Shown piece after piece: positions 27,665 to 37,941 of a stretch of DNA of 63,005 bases. Under the pieces are notes generated by a model that saw nothing but the letters and a program-made list of their open reading frames with translations, had not been told where the DNA came from and ran no database searches. A program made the position numbers and the translations under genes. The DNA is from Salinivibrio sharmensis (GTDB lineage Bacteria; Pseudomonadota; Gammaproteobacteria; Enterobacterales; Vibrionaceae): contig NZ_MUFC01000016.1 of the NCBI RefSeq assembly GCF_001995985.1, positions 258 through 63,262 on the forward strand. The letters are read 5' to 3'. How positions within the stretch are numbered: the first letter of the stretch is position 1; every line of letters starts with the position of its first letter.

Positions 27665-29461
27665 ATGCCAGAACCTTTTGACACCTCTCATGCGCCCTTT
27701 GACTGCCTAACCGCATCACAAGTCAAACAATGCCGCCAAGCGCTCGACGTCGCCTACTTTCGCCGTGGCGATACCTTGATCCAGCCCGGTGATACGGGCG
27801 AGCAGCTCTTTATCATTATTAAAGGCAGCGTGGAAGAAGTGTCAGAAGACGGCAAGGAAGTGTTTTCTCATTATACCACCGACGACTTATTTGACGTGCC
27901 AGCACTGCTTAATGGCACCGCCAAACATCAATACCGTGCGCTAGAAGATACCCTCTGCCATCTGCTTCCCGCCGAGGTGTTCCTCGCCATTTATCATCAT
28001 AATCACGCGTTTCGAGGCTACTTTGATACCAACCTTCAGCGCCGACAAACGCTGATGGTGCAAGCTCGTCAACAGCAAAATCTGGCCGAGTTTATGCTCA
28101 CTCGGATTGATGACAGCAATATTCAACCTGCGTTGTGTGTCACCCCCGACGTACCACTGCATGTTGCCACCGCTCAGATGAAAGCCGAGCGCTGCGACTG
28201 CGCCTTGGTCGACTATGAAAATGGCGAATGCGGGATTATTACGCGCACCAACTTGCTCCATGCGCTCGTCCTCGAGGGCTATGATCAATCCGTTCCGGTG
28301 GGTGAAGTAGCCACACGCCCAGTGATCAGTGTGGAGCACGGTGACTTTCTCTTTCACGCCATGATTAAAATGACACGTCAGCGCGTAAAACGTGTTCGGG
28401 TCGTCGATGGGGAAGGTAAGACCGCAGGGATGCTCGATCTTCCTCAAGTATTGAGCCTGTTCTCGACTCACTCTCACGTGCTCAACTTACAAATTGCCCG
28501 CGCACAAACCATTGACGAACTAGTGATCGCCGCAAACAGCCAGAGCAAGCTGGTACACACCTTGTTTAACAATGGCATTCATACCCGCTTTGTGATGCAG
28601 CTCATCGCCACGGTGAATGAGCAAATCATGGAAAAAGCCTTCCGGTTGCTGGTGCCCGAAGCTTACCAAAGTCAGTGCTGCTTGGTGGTCATGGGCTCTG
28701 AAGGGCGCGGCGAGCAAGTGCTTAAAACCGACCAAGACAACGCCTTGATTCTCGCCGACGATCTCAACTGGCCCGATTGCCAGCAAGTGATGGAAACCTT
28801 TTCACATACACTCTATCAACTCGGTTATCCGCCCTGCCCGGGTAATGTGATGGTCAGTAACCCCAAATGGGTGAAAACCGCCGCACAGTGGCAGCAAACC
28901 GTGCGTAATCTGGCACAAAGTGCCAACCATCAAAGTGTCATGGACTTGGCGATCCTCGCTGACAGCCAGCCGATCGCCGGCGATCTGAGTCTGATTGATG
29001 CGATCCACACACCACTCAACGACACCTTGACCGACAATATGTTGACGCTCAACACCTTTGTCCGGCCTGCGCTAGCCTTTCGTGTTCCCTTAACCGTGTT
29101 TGGCTCCCTCAAAAGCAGCAAAGAAGGGCTGGATATCAAAAAAGGGGGGATTTTTCCCATCGTCCATGGCGTACGTACCATGAGCTTGGAAAAAGGCGTG
29201 CGCCACACCAACACCTTTGAGCGTCTAGAACAGCTGGCAAAGCTGGGGGCGCTCGCCGAAGAAACCGCAGACAACCTCTCCGAAGCCTTAAAACTGTTTA
29301 TCCGGCTGCGCCTCAGGCAGCAATTGAGCGGCGAGCCACAAAGCAACTACCTGGACGTCTCCCAACTCCCCTCGAGTGAGCGCGACTTGCTGCGCCACGG
29401 GCTGCATGTGGTGAAAAAGTTCAAAGAGTCACTCGCTTTCCATTATCACGTGAGGGACTAA
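27665..29461 (+). CDS. cNMP-binding / CBS / DUF294 nucleotidyltransferase-like protein
   Basis: A 598-residue cytosolic protein with an N-terminal cyclic-nucleotide-binding domain (about 15-130; YFRRGDTLIQPGDTGEQLFI), a CBS pair (about 147-275), a DUF294 nucleotidyltransferase domain with MGSEGRGEQ and LKTDQDNALI near 343-365 (the GS-x-R-x-E and D-x-D signature), and a C-terminal DUF294_C domain. The reaction is not known for certain; GlnD-like protein nucleotidylylation is one idea. Such genes regularly sit beside acs, symporters and crbS. The ATG at 27665 follows GAGGAG by seven bases. It is two bases from the exonuclease gene downstream. Confidence 0.9.
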   Translation: MPEPFDTSHAPFDCLTASQVKQCRQALDVAYFRRGDTLIQPGDTGEQLFIIIKGSVEEVSEDGKEVFSHYTTDDLFDVPALLNGTAKHQYRALEDTLCHLLPAEVFLAIYHHNHAFRGYFDTNLQRRQTLMVQARQQQNLAEFMLTRIDDSNIQPALCVTPDVPLHVATAQMKAERCDCALVDYENGECGIITRTNLLHALVLEGYDQSVPVGEVATRPVISVEHGDFLFHAMIKMTRQRVKRVRVVDGEGKTAGMLDLPQVLSLFSTHSHVLNLQIARAQTIDELVIAANSQSKLVHTLFNNGIHTRFVMQLIATVNEQIMEKAFRLLVPEAYQSQCCLVVMGSEGRGEQVLKTDQDNALILADDLNWPDCQQVMETFSHTLYQLGYPPCPGNVMVSNPKWVKTAAQWQQTVRNLAQSANHQSVMDLAILADSQPIAGDLSLIDAIHTPLNDTLTDNMLTLNTFVRPALAFRVPLTVFGSLKSSKEGLDIKKGGIFPIVHGVRTMSLEKGVRHTNTFERLEQLAKLGALAEETADNLSEALKLFIRLRLRQQLSGEPQSNYLDVSQLPSSERDLLRHGLHVVKKFKESLAFHYHVRD

Positions 29462-29462
29462 T

Positions 29463-30086
29463 TTGAATTGGCTGACTCGGCATTGGTACCGTCATCGTCT
29501 ACGACACTCACCCTATCGGGACTTATTTTTGCCCCCCGACTCAAGCACGCTGATTTCCCTCGACTGTGAAACGACCAGCCTGGATCCGCATCGTGCAGAG
29601 CTGGTTACGATTGCGGCCACCCCGATCAAAGGCAACCGGATCCTCACCAGTCACGCTCTCACCTTGACACTGGCCGCACCAGAGAGCCTAAACGCCGGCT
29701 CGGTCAGAATTCATAAACTCCGCCACCAGGATCTCGCCCACGGTGTCAGTGCAGCGCAAGCGATCACCGCACTGGTCGACTTTATTGGAAACTACCCCTT
29801 AGTTGGCTACCATATTCGTTACGATAAAAGCATTCTCGATCGTTACGCACGCCAGTATCTTGGCTTTCCGCTGCCCAACCCCCTGATTGAGGTCAGCGAT
29901 ATTTATCAACGCAAACTCGAGCGCCTGCTTCCTAATGCCTATCACGACATCAGCATCGAAGCCATCAGTCGTCATCTTGATATCCCTTTACCTGCCCGAC
30001 ATGATGCGCTGGATGATGCGTTGGCGGCGGCATTAATTTACGTCCGCCTCACCCAAGGTGAGATGCCCATGCTGCAATCCAAATAA
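29463..30086 (+). CDS. DEDDh 3'-5' exonuclease (DnaQ-like)
   Basis: A 207-residue protein with the four acidic/His motifs of the DEDDh family: LISLDCETTSLDPHRAEL (ExoI, Asp and Glu), GYHIRYDKSILDRY (ExoII, Asp) and PARHDALDDALAAA (ExoIII, His and Asp). It resembles the epsilon proofreading subunit but is a stand-alone exonuclease. Initiation is at a TTG one base after the DUF294 stop codon; GAGGGA in the end of that gene provides the ribosome-binding site, so translation is coupled. Its pairing with a DUF294 protein is a recurring arrangement in gammaproteobacteria, with a joint function that has not been explained. Confidence 0.9.
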   Translation: MNWLTRHWYRHRLRHSPYRDLFLPPDSSTLISLDCETTSLDPHRAELVTIAATPIKGNRILTSHALTLTLAAPESLNAGSVRIHKLRHQDLAHGVSAAQAITALVDFIGNYPLVGYHIRYDKSILDRYARQYLGFPLPNPLIEVSDIYQRKLERLLPNAYHDISIEAISRHLDIPLPARHDALDDALAAALIYVRLTQGEMPMLQSK

Positions 30087-30185
30087 CACATCGAAGCCGC
30101 GACTTGCGCACTAAGCCAAAGACAAAGTGGGATCCAGCCCCCACTATCTGGCCTGACAACTGCACAAACCGCTTAAAAATCAATG

Positions 30186-30218
30186 GGGTCATCCTAAAGT
30201 CTAATTGTCGGATGACCC
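30186..30218 (+). promoter_or_regulatory. Inverted repeat enclosing the CTAAAGT motif upstream of acs
   Basis: GGGTCATCC (30186-30194) and GGATGACCC (30210-30218) are perfect 9-bp inverted arms around TAAAGTCTAATTGTC. The motif CTAAAGT-CTA-ATTGTCG (30194-30210) overlaps the arms and matches the site before the DUF4212 operon at 13 of 17 positions. A possible -10 TATATC follows at 30221-30226 with a poor -35, as expected for an activator-dependent promoter. Likely binding region of the acetate-switch regulator. Confidence 0.5.
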
Positions 30219-30329
30219 GATATATCTCACCTTTACTGCATGGTTTTCGTTTGCCAGGCAGCGGTAACGCCTGACATCTCACGACATGGAAGCGCCGCGT
30301 GGAGCATCGCGGACACGAGGAGAAACAGG

Positions 30330-32279
30330 ATGAGCGATAGTCACGTATACCCCGTCATGCCTTCAATTGCACAAAAGGCACACGCTGATGAAGCCAAGTA
30401 TCAAGCACTGTATCAGCAGTCAGTGACCGACCCAGAAGGTTTTTGGCATGAGCACGGGCAAATTCTTGATTGGATGACGCCTTATACCAAAGTCAAACAC
30501 ACCTCATTTGATACCGGCCATGTGGATATCCGCTGGTTTGAAGATGGTACCTTGAACGTGGCAGCCAACTGTATTGACCGTCATCTTAAAGACAAAGGCG
30601 ATCAGGTTGCCTTAATTTGGGAAGGCGACGATCCAAAAGACGATGCCACGCTCACCTACAACCAACTCCACCAGCAGGTATGCCAATTTGCCAACGTGTT
30701 AAAAGATAACGGCGTCAGAAAAGGCGATGTGGTATGTCTTTATATGCCGATGGTGATGGAAGCCGCCGTCGCGATGCTGGCGTGCGCCCGTATTGGTGCG
30801 GTGCATACCGTGGTGTTTGGCGGCTTTTCTCCCGAAGCACTGGCAGGCCGAATTATTGACTCCAATGCCAAAGTGGTGGTGACAGCCGATGAAGGGATAC
30901 GTGGTGGCCGTGCGGTGCCCCTGAAGAAAAACGTCGATGATGCCCTAGCAAACCCTAAAGTGAAATCGATTGAAAAAGTGGTGGTGTACCAACGCACCGG
31001 CGGTAATATTGACTGGCACAGTCATCGTGATGTGTGGTGGCACGAGGCCGCTGCGAAGGTGTCAGACGACTGCCCCGCCGAAGAAATGAAAGCCGAAGAC
31101 CCTTTGTTTATTCTTTACACATCAGGCTCCACAGGCACCCCAAAAGGGGTACTGCACACGACCGGTGGCTATCTGGTGTACGCGGCGATGACCTTTAAGT
31201 ATGTCTTCGACTATCAAGAGGGAGAAGTGTTCTGGTGTACCGCCGATGTCGGCTGGATCACCGGTCACAGCTACCTTGTCTATGGTCCACTAGCCAATGG
31301 TGCGAAAACAATCTTATTTGAAGGTGTCCCCACTTATCCAAGCACGCCACGAATGAGCGAAGTGGTCGATAAGCACCAAGTGAATATTCTTTACACCGCT
31401 CCCACCGCGATTCGCGCACTGATGGCAAAAGGCAACGAAGCGGTCGCGGGCACCCAACGCGACTCACTGCGGATCATGGGCTCGGTGGGTGAACCCATCA
31501 ACCCAGAGGCTTGGGAGTGGTACCACAGCACCATAGGCAACCAAGCCTGTCCGATTGTCGATACTTGGTGGCAAACAGAAACCGGTGGGATCTTGATTAC
31601 CCCGCTACCGGGCGCCACCGCGTTAAAACCAGGCTCGGCAACCCGTCCTTTCTTTGGCGTACAGCCTGCTTTGGTCGACAATATGGGCAATATTCTCGAC
31701 GGTGCCACCGAGGGTAACCTCGTGATGCTTGACTCGTGGCCAGGACAAATGCGTACCGTATTTGGCGACCATGACCGCTTTGAGCAAACTTACTTCTCCA
31801 CCTTTAAAGGCATGTACTTTACCGGTGACGGGGCGCGTCGCGATGAAGATGGCTATTACTGGATAACCGGCCGTGTCGATGATGTCCTCAATATCTCGGG
31901 GCACCGGATGGGCACGGCAGAAATCGAGTCGGCGCTCGTCGCATTCGATAAGATTGCCGAAGCCGCGATTGTTGGTGTACCACACGATATCAAAGGCCAA
32001 GCGATCTATGCGTATATCACCCTCAATGCGAGTGAAGTGCCCAGCGCCGAACTGCACAAAGAAGTCAAAGAGTGGGTACGTAAAGAAATTGGGCCCATCG
32101 CGACGCCCGATTTCATCCACTGGACGGATGCACTACCTAAAACCCGTTCAGGTAAAATCATGCGCCGTATTCTGCGCAAAATTGCCACCGGTGATACCGG
32201 CAGCCTTGGCGACACCTCGACATTGGCCGATCCTAGTGTGGTGGATAAACTTATCGCAGAAAAAGAAAGTGTGGTCTAA
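30330..32279 (+). CDS. acs: Acetyl-CoA synthetase (AMP-forming)
   Basis: Cytosolic enzyme making acetyl-CoA from acetate, ATP and CoA via acetyl-AMP. The 649-residue protein carries the adenylation P-loop [15 protein letters not shown], the A5 motif [11 protein letters not shown] and the C-terminal [11 protein letters not shown], in which Lys609 is the conserved lysine inactivated by acetylation in many bacteria, at the same number as in E. coli. GAGGAG at 30317-30322 fixes the ATG at 30330; longer upstream readings lack it. It is the metabolic output of the acetate locus, and the region before it carries the inverted repeat and CTAAAGT motif. A terminator follows. Confidence 0.97.
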   Translation: MSDSHVYPVMPSIAQKAHADEAKYQALYQQSVTDPEGFWHEHGQILDWMTPYTKVKHTSFDTGHVDIRWFEDGTLNVAANCIDRHLKDKGDQVALIWEGDDPKDDATLTYNQLHQQVCQFANVLKDNGVRKGDVVCLYMPMVMEAAVAMLACARIGAVHTVVFGGFSPEALAGRIIDSNAKVVVTADEGIRGGRAVPLKKNVDDALANPKVKSIEKVVVYQRTGGNIDWHSHRDVWWHEAAAKVSDDCPAEEMKAEDPLFILYTSGSTGTPKGVLHTTGGYLVYAAMTFKYVFDYQEGEVFWCTADVGWITGHSYLVYGPLANGAKTILFEGVPTYPSTPRMSEVVDKHQVNILYTAPTAIRALMAKGNEAVAGTQRDSLRIMGSVGEPINPEAWEWYHSTIGNQACPIVDTWWQTETGGILITPLPGATALKPGSATRPFFGVQPALVDNMGNILDGATEGNLVMLDSWPGQMRTVFGDHDRFEQTYFSTFKGMYFTGDGARRDEDGYYWITGRVDDVLNISGHRMGTAEIESALVAFDKIAEAAIVGVPHDIKGQAIYAYITLNASEVPSAELHKEVKEWVRKEIGPIATPDFIHWTDALPKTRSGKIMRRILRKIATGDTGSLGDTSTLADPSVVDKLIAEKESVV

Positions 32280-32308
32280 CCCCAACGAAAGATTGCTTAG
32301 CAACCTTT

Positions 32309-32330
32309 GCCGCCTTCGGGCGGCTTTTTT
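32309..32330 (+). terminator. Rho-independent terminator after acs
   Basis: GCCGCC (32309-32314), a TTCG tetraloop, GGCGGC (32319-32324), then T6. This is a textbook terminator ending the acs transcript. Confidence 0.93.
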
Positions 32331-32619
32331 GATCCCCGACACACGGTAAACGGAACTCTTTTCATCCCCGGCAATCACACAAAAAGTAGGGACATGAAGT
32401 ATTACCCTGCTTCAAACCGCCCGTCACCCCCCATTTTGTGATAGCAAAAAGACAAAGTGTGCTGATTAGACCAGTATTTTGCTGCGATTTGCGCTGAAGT
32501 CTCTATAATTGCTGTCAGTAAGGAAAAATTTGCATGGTATGCGCCGTCATAGCATGTCCATCGGCTGGAATCCGCGTTAAGCTGCATAATAACAGCGAAT
32601 AGGAGAAGTAAGCGTCAAG
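32331..32619 (+). promoter_or_regulatory. Gene-free region holding the aroQ-accBC promoter
   Basis: No open frame is credible here. A consensus -10 hexamer TATAAT lies at 32504-32509 but no good -35 is seen at 16-18 bases, so activity may depend on the growth-rate control known for accBC. The predicted leader of about 100 bases contains no structure I can name. Confidence 0.45.
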
Positions 32620-33075
32620 ATGTCTACAAGAAACCAAGTTTTAGTGTTAAATGGCCCAAACCTTAATTTGCTTGGCAAACGTGAGCCTGAGCATTACGGT
32701 GCCCAGACCCTCAGCCAAATCATGGCGGGCTTAGAGGCACAAGCCGCTACCTTGGGTCTCAGTCTTGAACACTTTCAATCCAATAGCGAAGCTAGCCTTA
32801 TCGATAAAATCCACCAAGCGATGGAGACCGTGGACTTTATCATTATCAATCCAGCAGCGCTGACCCACACCTCTGTCGCCCTGCGTGACGCCCTATTAGG
32901 GGTCAACATCCCTTTTATCGAAGTGCATTTGTCGAATGTTTACGCGCGTGAGCCCTTCCGGCATCACTCGTACTTTTCGGACAAAGCCATCGGGGTGCTC
33001 AGCGGCTTTGGTGCTGATGGTTATGAATTCGCCTTAACAGCGGCCGCGCGTCATTTGGCGTTTGCGGCTGAGTAA
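32620..33075 (+). CDS. aroQ: Type II 3-dehydroquinate dehydratase
   Basis: A 151-residue dodecameric enzyme of the shikimate pathway that dehydrates 3-dehydroquinate. It begins with [21 protein letters not shown], which holds the conserved Asn, Arg and catalytic Tyr; [14 protein letters not shown] and the EVHLSN motif with the catalytic-site His follow. AGGAGAAG lies upstream but unusually far (about 12 bases) from the ATG. Its position directly before accB and accC is conserved across gammaproteobacteria and suggests one transcript. No anomalies in length or motifs. Confidence 0.97.
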   Translation: MSTRNQVLVLNGPNLNLLGKREPEHYGAQTLSQIMAGLEAQAATLGLSLEHFQSNSEASLIDKIHQAMETVDFIIINPAALTHTSVALRDALLGVNIPFIEVHLSNVYAREPFRHHSYFSDKAIGVLSGFGADGYEFALTAAARHLAFAAE

Positions 33076-33100
33076 AACAAACATAAAGAAGAGACCTATC

Positions 33101-33559
33101 ATGGATATCCGTAAGATTAAGAAACTGATCGAGCTTGTTGAAGAGTCTGGCATCTCCGAGCTAGAGATTGCCGAAGGCGAAGAGTCAGTTCGTATCAGCC
33201 GCTCTTCCCCAGCGGCGCCTGCGCAAATGGTTGCCCCGCAATACGCGGCACCAGCAACGCCTGCACCAGCGCCAGCCGCCCCTGAAGCATCGGCTGCGGA
33301 ACCTGCGAGTGCTCCACAGCCAAGCGGGCATCAGGTTCTTTCACCGATGGTCGGCACTTTCTATCGTGCACCAAGCCCAGAGTCGTCACCGTTTGTTGAA
33401 GTGGGCACCCAGGTCAACGAAGGCGACGCCCTGTGTATTGTCGAAGCGATGAAGATGATGAACCAAATCCAAGCCGACAAGAGCGGTGTGGTCAAAGCGA
33501 TTCTATGTGAAGACGGTCAGCCCGTTGAATTCGACGAACCACTCGTGATCATCGAATAA
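33101..33559 (+). CDS. accB: Biotin carboxyl carrier protein of acetyl-CoA carboxylase
   Basis: A 152-residue carrier that holds biotin for acetyl-CoA carboxylase, the first step of fatty-acid synthesis. An N-terminal domain ([20 protein letters not shown]) is joined by a long Ala/Pro-rich linker (about 45-80) to the biotinyl domain, where Lys118 in the EAMKMMN motif is biotinylated, 35 residues from the C-terminus as in E. coli. The ATG at 33101 matches the conserved start; an upstream in-frame TTG at 33062 would run into the end of aroQ. Eleven bases after the stop, accC begins. Confidence 0.97.
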   Translation: MDIRKIKKLIELVEESGISELEIAEGEESVRISRSSPAAPAQMVAPQYAAPATPAPAPAAPEASAAEPASAPQPSGHQVLSPMVGTFYRAPSPESSPFVEVGTQVNEGDALCIVEAMKMMNQIQADKSGVVKAILCEDGQPVEFDEPLVIIE

Positions 33560-33569
33560 GCGAGGGCGC

Positions 33570-34913
33570 ATGTTAGATAAAATTGTAATAGCTAACCGCG
33601 GTGAAATTGCACTGCGCATTTTGCGTGCGTGTAAAGAGCTGGGGATTAAAACCGTCGCGGTACACTCGACCGCAGACCGCGACCTTAAACACGTGTTGCT
33701 CGCCGATGAAACCGTGTGTATTGGCCCAGCGCCGAGCAACCAAAGCTACCTGAATATTCCTCGCATCATCAGTGCCGCTGAAATCACCGGTGCGGTGGCA
33801 ATTCACCCAGGTTACGGGTTCTTATCCGAAAACGCTGACTTTGCCGAGCAGGTTGAGCGTTCTGGCTTTGTTTTTGTCGGCCCCAAAGCTGACACCATCC
33901 GTTTGATGGGCGATAAGGTATCGGCCATTGAAGCGATGAAAAAAGCCGGTGTGCCTTGTGTGCCTGGTTCGGACGGCCCGCTAGGTAGCGATCAGGAGAA
34001 AAACAAAACCATCGCCAAACGCATTGGCTATCCGGTGATCATCAAAGCATCCGGCGGCGGCGGTGGCCGAGGTATGCGCGTGGTTCGCTCTGAAGCCGAG
34101 CTTATCGATGCGATTGCGATGACCCGAGCAGAAGCCAAGTCTGCATTTAGCAACGACATGGTTTACATGGAAAAATTCCTGGAAAACCCACGCCATGTTG
34201 AAGTACAGGTGCTCGCCGACGGTCAAGGCGGTGCGATCCATCTTGGTGAACGCGACTGCTCGATGCAGCGCCGTCACCAAAAAGTGGTTGAAGAAGCGCC
34301 AGCCCCCGGTATTACCGCAGAGATGCGTAAATTCATTGGCGAGCGCTGCTGCCGCGCATGCGTCGAAATTGGCTATCGCGGCGCAGGTACCTTTGAGTTC
34401 TTATATGAAAACGGCGAGTTCTACTTTATTGAGATGAACACCCGCATCCAGGTCGAACATCCTGTCACCGAAATGGTGACTGGCGTCGACTTGGTCAAAG
34501 AACAACTGCGCATTGCGGCGGGTCAGCCACTGTCGTTCACCCAAGACGACATCCAAATTCGTGGCCACGCGGTGGAATGCCGGATCAACGCTGAAGATCC
34601 AGAGCGCTTTATCCCAAGCCCAGGCAAGATTGAACGCTTCCACTCACCAGGTGGGATGGGCGTGCGTTGGGAGTCACACGTGTACGCGGGCTATCAAGTT
34701 CCACCCCATTATGACTCCATGGTTGGTAAGCTTATTTGTTTCGGTGAGAACCGTGACGTCGCGATTGCACGCATGCGTAACGCGCTCGCTGAAACCGTGA
34801 TTGATGGGATTAAAACCAACATCCCTCTCCAACTCGATATTATGAACGACGAGCACTTCCAACACGGTGGTGCCAACATTCATTATCTCGAGAAAAAGCT
34901 CGGCTTGTCGTAA
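33570..34913 (+). CDS. accC: Biotin carboxylase subunit of acetyl-CoA carboxylase
   Basis: A 447-residue ATP-grasp enzyme that carboxylates biotin on AccB using bicarbonate. Visible are the N-terminal [17 protein letters not shown], the glycine-rich ATP loop [15 protein letters not shown], the [16 protein letters not shown] region, the metal/ATP segment [18 protein letters not shown] and the C-terminal [13 protein letters not shown]. Length equals the usual 446-449. It follows accB by ten bases and closes the aroQ-accB-accC run, which ends in a strong terminator. Nothing unusual. Confidence 0.98.
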   Translation: MLDKIVIANRGEIALRILRACKELGIKTVAVHSTADRDLKHVLLADETVCIGPAPSNQSYLNIPRIISAAEITGAVAIHPGYGFLSENADFAEQVERSGFVFVGPKADTIRLMGDKVSAIEAMKKAGVPCVPGSDGPLGSDQEKNKTIAKRIGYPVIIKASGGGGGRGMRVVRSEAELIDAIAMTRAEAKSAFSNDMVYMEKFLENPRHVEVQVLADGQGGAIHLGERDCSMQRRHQKVVEEAPAPGITAEMRKFIGERCCRACVEIGYRGAGTFEFLYENGEFYFIEMNTRIQVEHPVTEMVTGVDLVKEQLRIAAGQPLSFTQDDIQIRGHAVECRINAEDPERFIPSPGKIERFHSPGGMGVRWESHVYAGYQVPPHYDSMVGKLICFGENRDVAIARMRNALAETVIDGIKTNIPLQLDIMNDEHFQHGGANIHYLEKKLGLS

Positions 34914-34960
34914 TCATGCCGTAGGCCTTGACGGAGGCCATGCCATCAACGCAAGCAACC

Positions 34961-34988
34961 AAACCGCCGTTAATCGGCGGTTTTTTTT
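34961..34988. terminator. Terminator between accC and the chemoreceptor gene
   Basis: AAACCGCCG (34961-34969), TTAAT, CGGCGGTTT (34975-34983) running into T8. It ends aroQ-accBC and, in the other direction, could help end the convergent chemoreceptor transcript, which lies 36 bp away. Confidence 0.93.
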
Positions 34989-35023
34989 ATCTCTTTTTAA
35001 GCGTGATTGTCTCGCGAGCTCTC

Positions 35024-36658
35024 TTAAGCCTTGGCAGGCTGACCTTTCTCTCTCGCCTGACCGGCCAACTTAAAATCATTCAAGGTCTCTTTTAGAAACA
35101 GCGACTGACTCATCAGTTGCGCCGCGATATCGGCCGTTTGCGTGGCCTGCTCGCTGGCTGTGTGGCTTTGTCCGTTTATTTTCTCCACCGACTCGCTCAT
35201 GTCTTTGGTCACACTGGCTTGCTCGCCCGCCGCGGTCGCCACTTCACTGCCCATCGATTTCACCTGATTGACTTTCTCAAAGATGTCGGCCAGCACCGCG
35301 CGAGATTCCGCCACCACCGCCAGCGTTTCTTGCGCCATTTGGTTATTACTGAGCACCCGCTCTGATGAATGATGAATGCCGCTTTGCAGACCCTCAAGCA
35401 TGGCTTTAATGTCACACGTCGCCGCTTGTGTGCGTTGAGCGAGGTTTCTGACTTCATCGGCAACTACGGCAAAGCCTCGCCCTTGCTCACCCGCTCTTGC
35501 CGCCTCGATGGCCGCGTTTAAAGCCAGCAAGTTGGTTTGCTCAGCAATCTCACTGATGGTTTGCGTCACTTTGGTGATTTTTTGGCTCTCTTCTGCACTG
35601 GCTTGAATCTGCGAAATGGTCTGCTCAAGCTCGTCGATAAAGGCGGTCATACTGGTGGTCGCACGGCCGACCACATCGGCACCATCGCTGGCACGCCCTT
35701 GGGTAACGGAGATAATGTCGGCCGTACGATTCATGTTTTGCGCCACTTGCTCAATCGTGGCACTCATTTGCGTCATCGCACTGGCAACATGCGTGATCTG
35801 TGACGACTGTGTGCTCATATTGTCCTGCACACTGCGGCCGCGCGCCGCCAGATGATCCGCATGCGCGAGGAGCACTTGTGTATTCTCTACCACTTGCCCA
35901 ATGATCGCACCAAAACGTGCTTTAACCATACGGTAATTGTCGTTGAGCTCCCCCAGCTCATCATGACGAACGGGCTCATCGCCCGAGACAAGGTTACCAG
36001 AGGCCAGATGCTTTAATGCCTCACTTGTGTCTTTAATAGCGCCAATCACACGCGTTTGCACCGTCCACGTCATGCCTACGGTGATAAGCAACACGGCGGC
36101 CAACATGCCAACCAAATAAGGTTGCCCCTGATTGAGCGCCAACCCCATGCCCAAGGTGCACAACATCAGCACCAACCCGCAACAAAGATGAAAAAACCAA
36201 CGCAACTGGATACGCCGCAACAAAGGCGCGTTAGGTAAAGGGCGGGAGGGCTCTTGTCTTAGTGTTTGATAAAGCTTTTCAGCGTCTGTCACCTCATCGC
36301 GACTTGGTTCACTGCGCACCGATTGATACCCGACAATCTCCCCCTCTTTGACCACCGGCGAGACAAACGCATTCACCCAATAATGGTCACCGTTTTTACA
36401 GCGGTTTTTGACCATGCCACGCCAATTTTTACCTGCCTTAATGGTCTGCCAAAGGTCCTTGAACGCGGCCGGTGGCATATCAGGGTGGCGCACAATATTG
36501 TGGTCGCTGCCAATGAGTTCGTCGCGGTTATACCCACATATTTCGATAAAGGCATCATTAGCGTATTGTATTTTGCCATTGAGGTCGGTTTTCGACACCA
36601 GCTCCCCTAATCCATTAAATCTCACCTCTTTTTGTGTCACCGGGCCTGTGTCTCTCAT
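35024..36658 (-). CDS. Methyl-accepting chemotaxis protein with N-terminal PAS domain (Aer-like)
   Basis: A 544-residue chemoreceptor. Residues 1-120 form a cytoplasmic PAS domain ([20 protein letters not shown], then [17 protein letters not shown]), as in the redox/oxygen sensor Aer. Two close membrane helices follow (about 150-200), then a HAMP domain ([11 protein letters not shown] to [10 protein letters not shown]) and the signalling hairpin with [23 protein letters not shown], whose neighbourhood binds CheA/CheW. There is no large periplasmic domain and no C-terminal CheR-docking pentapeptide. The VRHPDMPP motif suits an FAD-type Aer PAS but cofactor binding is inference. Divergent from prmA and convergent with accC; probably monocistronic. 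Confidence 0.92.
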   Translation of the reverse strand: MRDTGPVTQKEVRFNGLGELVSKTDLNGKIQYANDAFIEICGYNRDELIGSDHNIVRHPDMPPAAFKDLWQTIKAGKNWRGMVKNRCKNGDHYWVNAFVSPVVKEGEIVGYQSVRSEPSRDEVTDAEKLYQTLRQEPSRPLPNAPLLRRIQLRWFFHLCCGLVLMLCTLGMGLALNQGQPYLVGMLAAVLLITVGMTWTVQTRVIGAIKDTSEALKHLASGNLVSGDEPVRHDELGELNDNYRMVKARFGAIIGQVVENTQVLLAHADHLAARGRSVQDNMSTQSSQITHVASAMTQMSATIEQVAQNMNRTADIISVTQGRASDGADVVGRATTSMTAFIDELEQTISQIQASAEESQKITKVTQTISEIAEQTNLLALNAAIEAARAGEQGRGFAVVADEVRNLAQRTQAATCDIKAMLEGLQSGIHHSSERVLSNNQMAQETLAVVAESRAVLADIFEKVNQVKSMGSEVATAAGEQASVTKDMSESVEKINGQSHTASEQATQTADIAAQLMSQSLFLKETLNDFKLAGQAREKGQPAKA

Positions 36659-36899
36659 TCTCCAAATCCTTTGTTAACCATGACCATGGGGAGCAAAACC
36701 ACCTCATTTGCTCATCGCTGCGGAGCAATAATGTAATCAATAACCGCAGAAAATAAAGGGCTATTTGCATAAAACCCGCACTAACTTGCAAAAAATTCCA
36801 CTCACGCTTAATACTCATCATGCTGTCATCATCTTGTGCAGCGAGCACAGTATGGATCTGATAAGATCGCTCGATTCCTTTTCCGACACGAGACACACC

Positions 36900-37787
36900 A
36901 TGCCTTGGATCCAACTCAAATTGAATGCGACGTCTGATAACGCCGAAGCGATTGGCGACCTACTAATGGAAGAAACGGGCGCCCTATCTGTCACCTTCTT
37001 AGATGCCAAAGACACACCTGTCTTTGAGCCCTTACCCGGCGAAACCCGCTTATGGGGCGAGACAGATATTATGGCCTTGTATGATGCACAGGCTGACATG
37101 AGCGATGTTTTAGCCATCATAAGCGCCAGCCCACTGCTCGCTGATGACTTTGCGTATAAAGTAGAGCAACTGGAAGACAAAGACTGGACCCGGGCATGGA
37201 TGGATAGCTTTAAGCCGATTCAATTTGGCGAGCGATTGTGGATCTGCCCAACCTGGTGTGAGGTGCCTGATGAAAATGCAGTGAATGTGATGCTCGACCC
37301 AGGCCTCGCCTTTGGCACCGGCTCTCATCCAACCACCGCACTGTGCTTGGAATGGCTTGATAGCCTAGATCTAAGCGGCAAAACCGTGATTGATTTTGGC
37401 TGTGGATCCGGCATTCTCGCGATTGCCGCCATCAAACTGGGCGCCGAGCGCGTGATTGGTATTGATATCGACCCCCAAGCGCTACTGGCGTCCAAAGACA
37501 ACGCAGAGCGTAACGGTGTCGCCGACCAACTTCATCTTTATCTCCCTAAGGACCAACCGGCCGATCTCAAAGCCGATGTGGTAGTGGCCAATATTCTTGC
37601 CGGGCCGCTTCGTGAACTCTCCGGGGTGATCAAAGGCCTCATCAAACCCGGCGGTCAGCTGGCGATGTCTGGCGTGCTAGAAACTCAAGCGGATGATGTG
37701 GCGAACCATTACCGTGACACGCTCACTATTGACCCGATTGTCGAACGCGAAGAGTGGTGCCGTATAAGTGGCGATTTGCCCGCTTAA
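36900..37787 (+). CDS. prmA: Ribosomal protein L11 methyltransferase
   Basis: A 295-residue SAM-dependent enzyme that trimethylates ribosomal protein L11 (its substrate gene, rplK, lies near the other end of this window). It starts [20 protein letters not shown], contains the substrate-side motif [15 protein letters not shown] and the SAM-binding [17 protein letters not shown], and later [11 protein letters not shown]. The ATG at 36900 gives the conserved start; an upstream in-frame TTG at 36765 lacks family support. The prmA-dusB-fis order is conserved in enterics and vibrios. Confidence 0.96.
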   Translation: MPWIQLKLNATSDNAEAIGDLLMEETGALSVTFLDAKDTPVFEPLPGETRLWGETDIMALYDAQADMSDVLAIISASPLLADDFAYKVEQLEDKDWTRAWMDSFKPIQFGERLWICPTWCEVPDENAVNVMLDPGLAFGTGSHPTTALCLEWLDSLDLSGKTVIDFGCGSGILAIAAIKLGAERVIGIDIDPQALLASKDNAERNGVADQLHLYLPKDQPADLKADVVVANILAGPLRELSGVIKGLIKPGGQLAMSGVLETQADDVANHYRDTLTIDPIVEREEWCRISGDLPA

Positions 37788-37941
37788 GCCACTCACTAAC
37801 CCCCGTAAAGCCTGACCCTCTCGCCATACCAGTGCGTCAGGCTTACACAATCAGTATACCGAACTGCTTGATTAATCAGCGAAACGCTACAGATACAAAA
37901 AGTACTGTAAAAATCAAGCCATCAATGCTCAAATATTGTCC

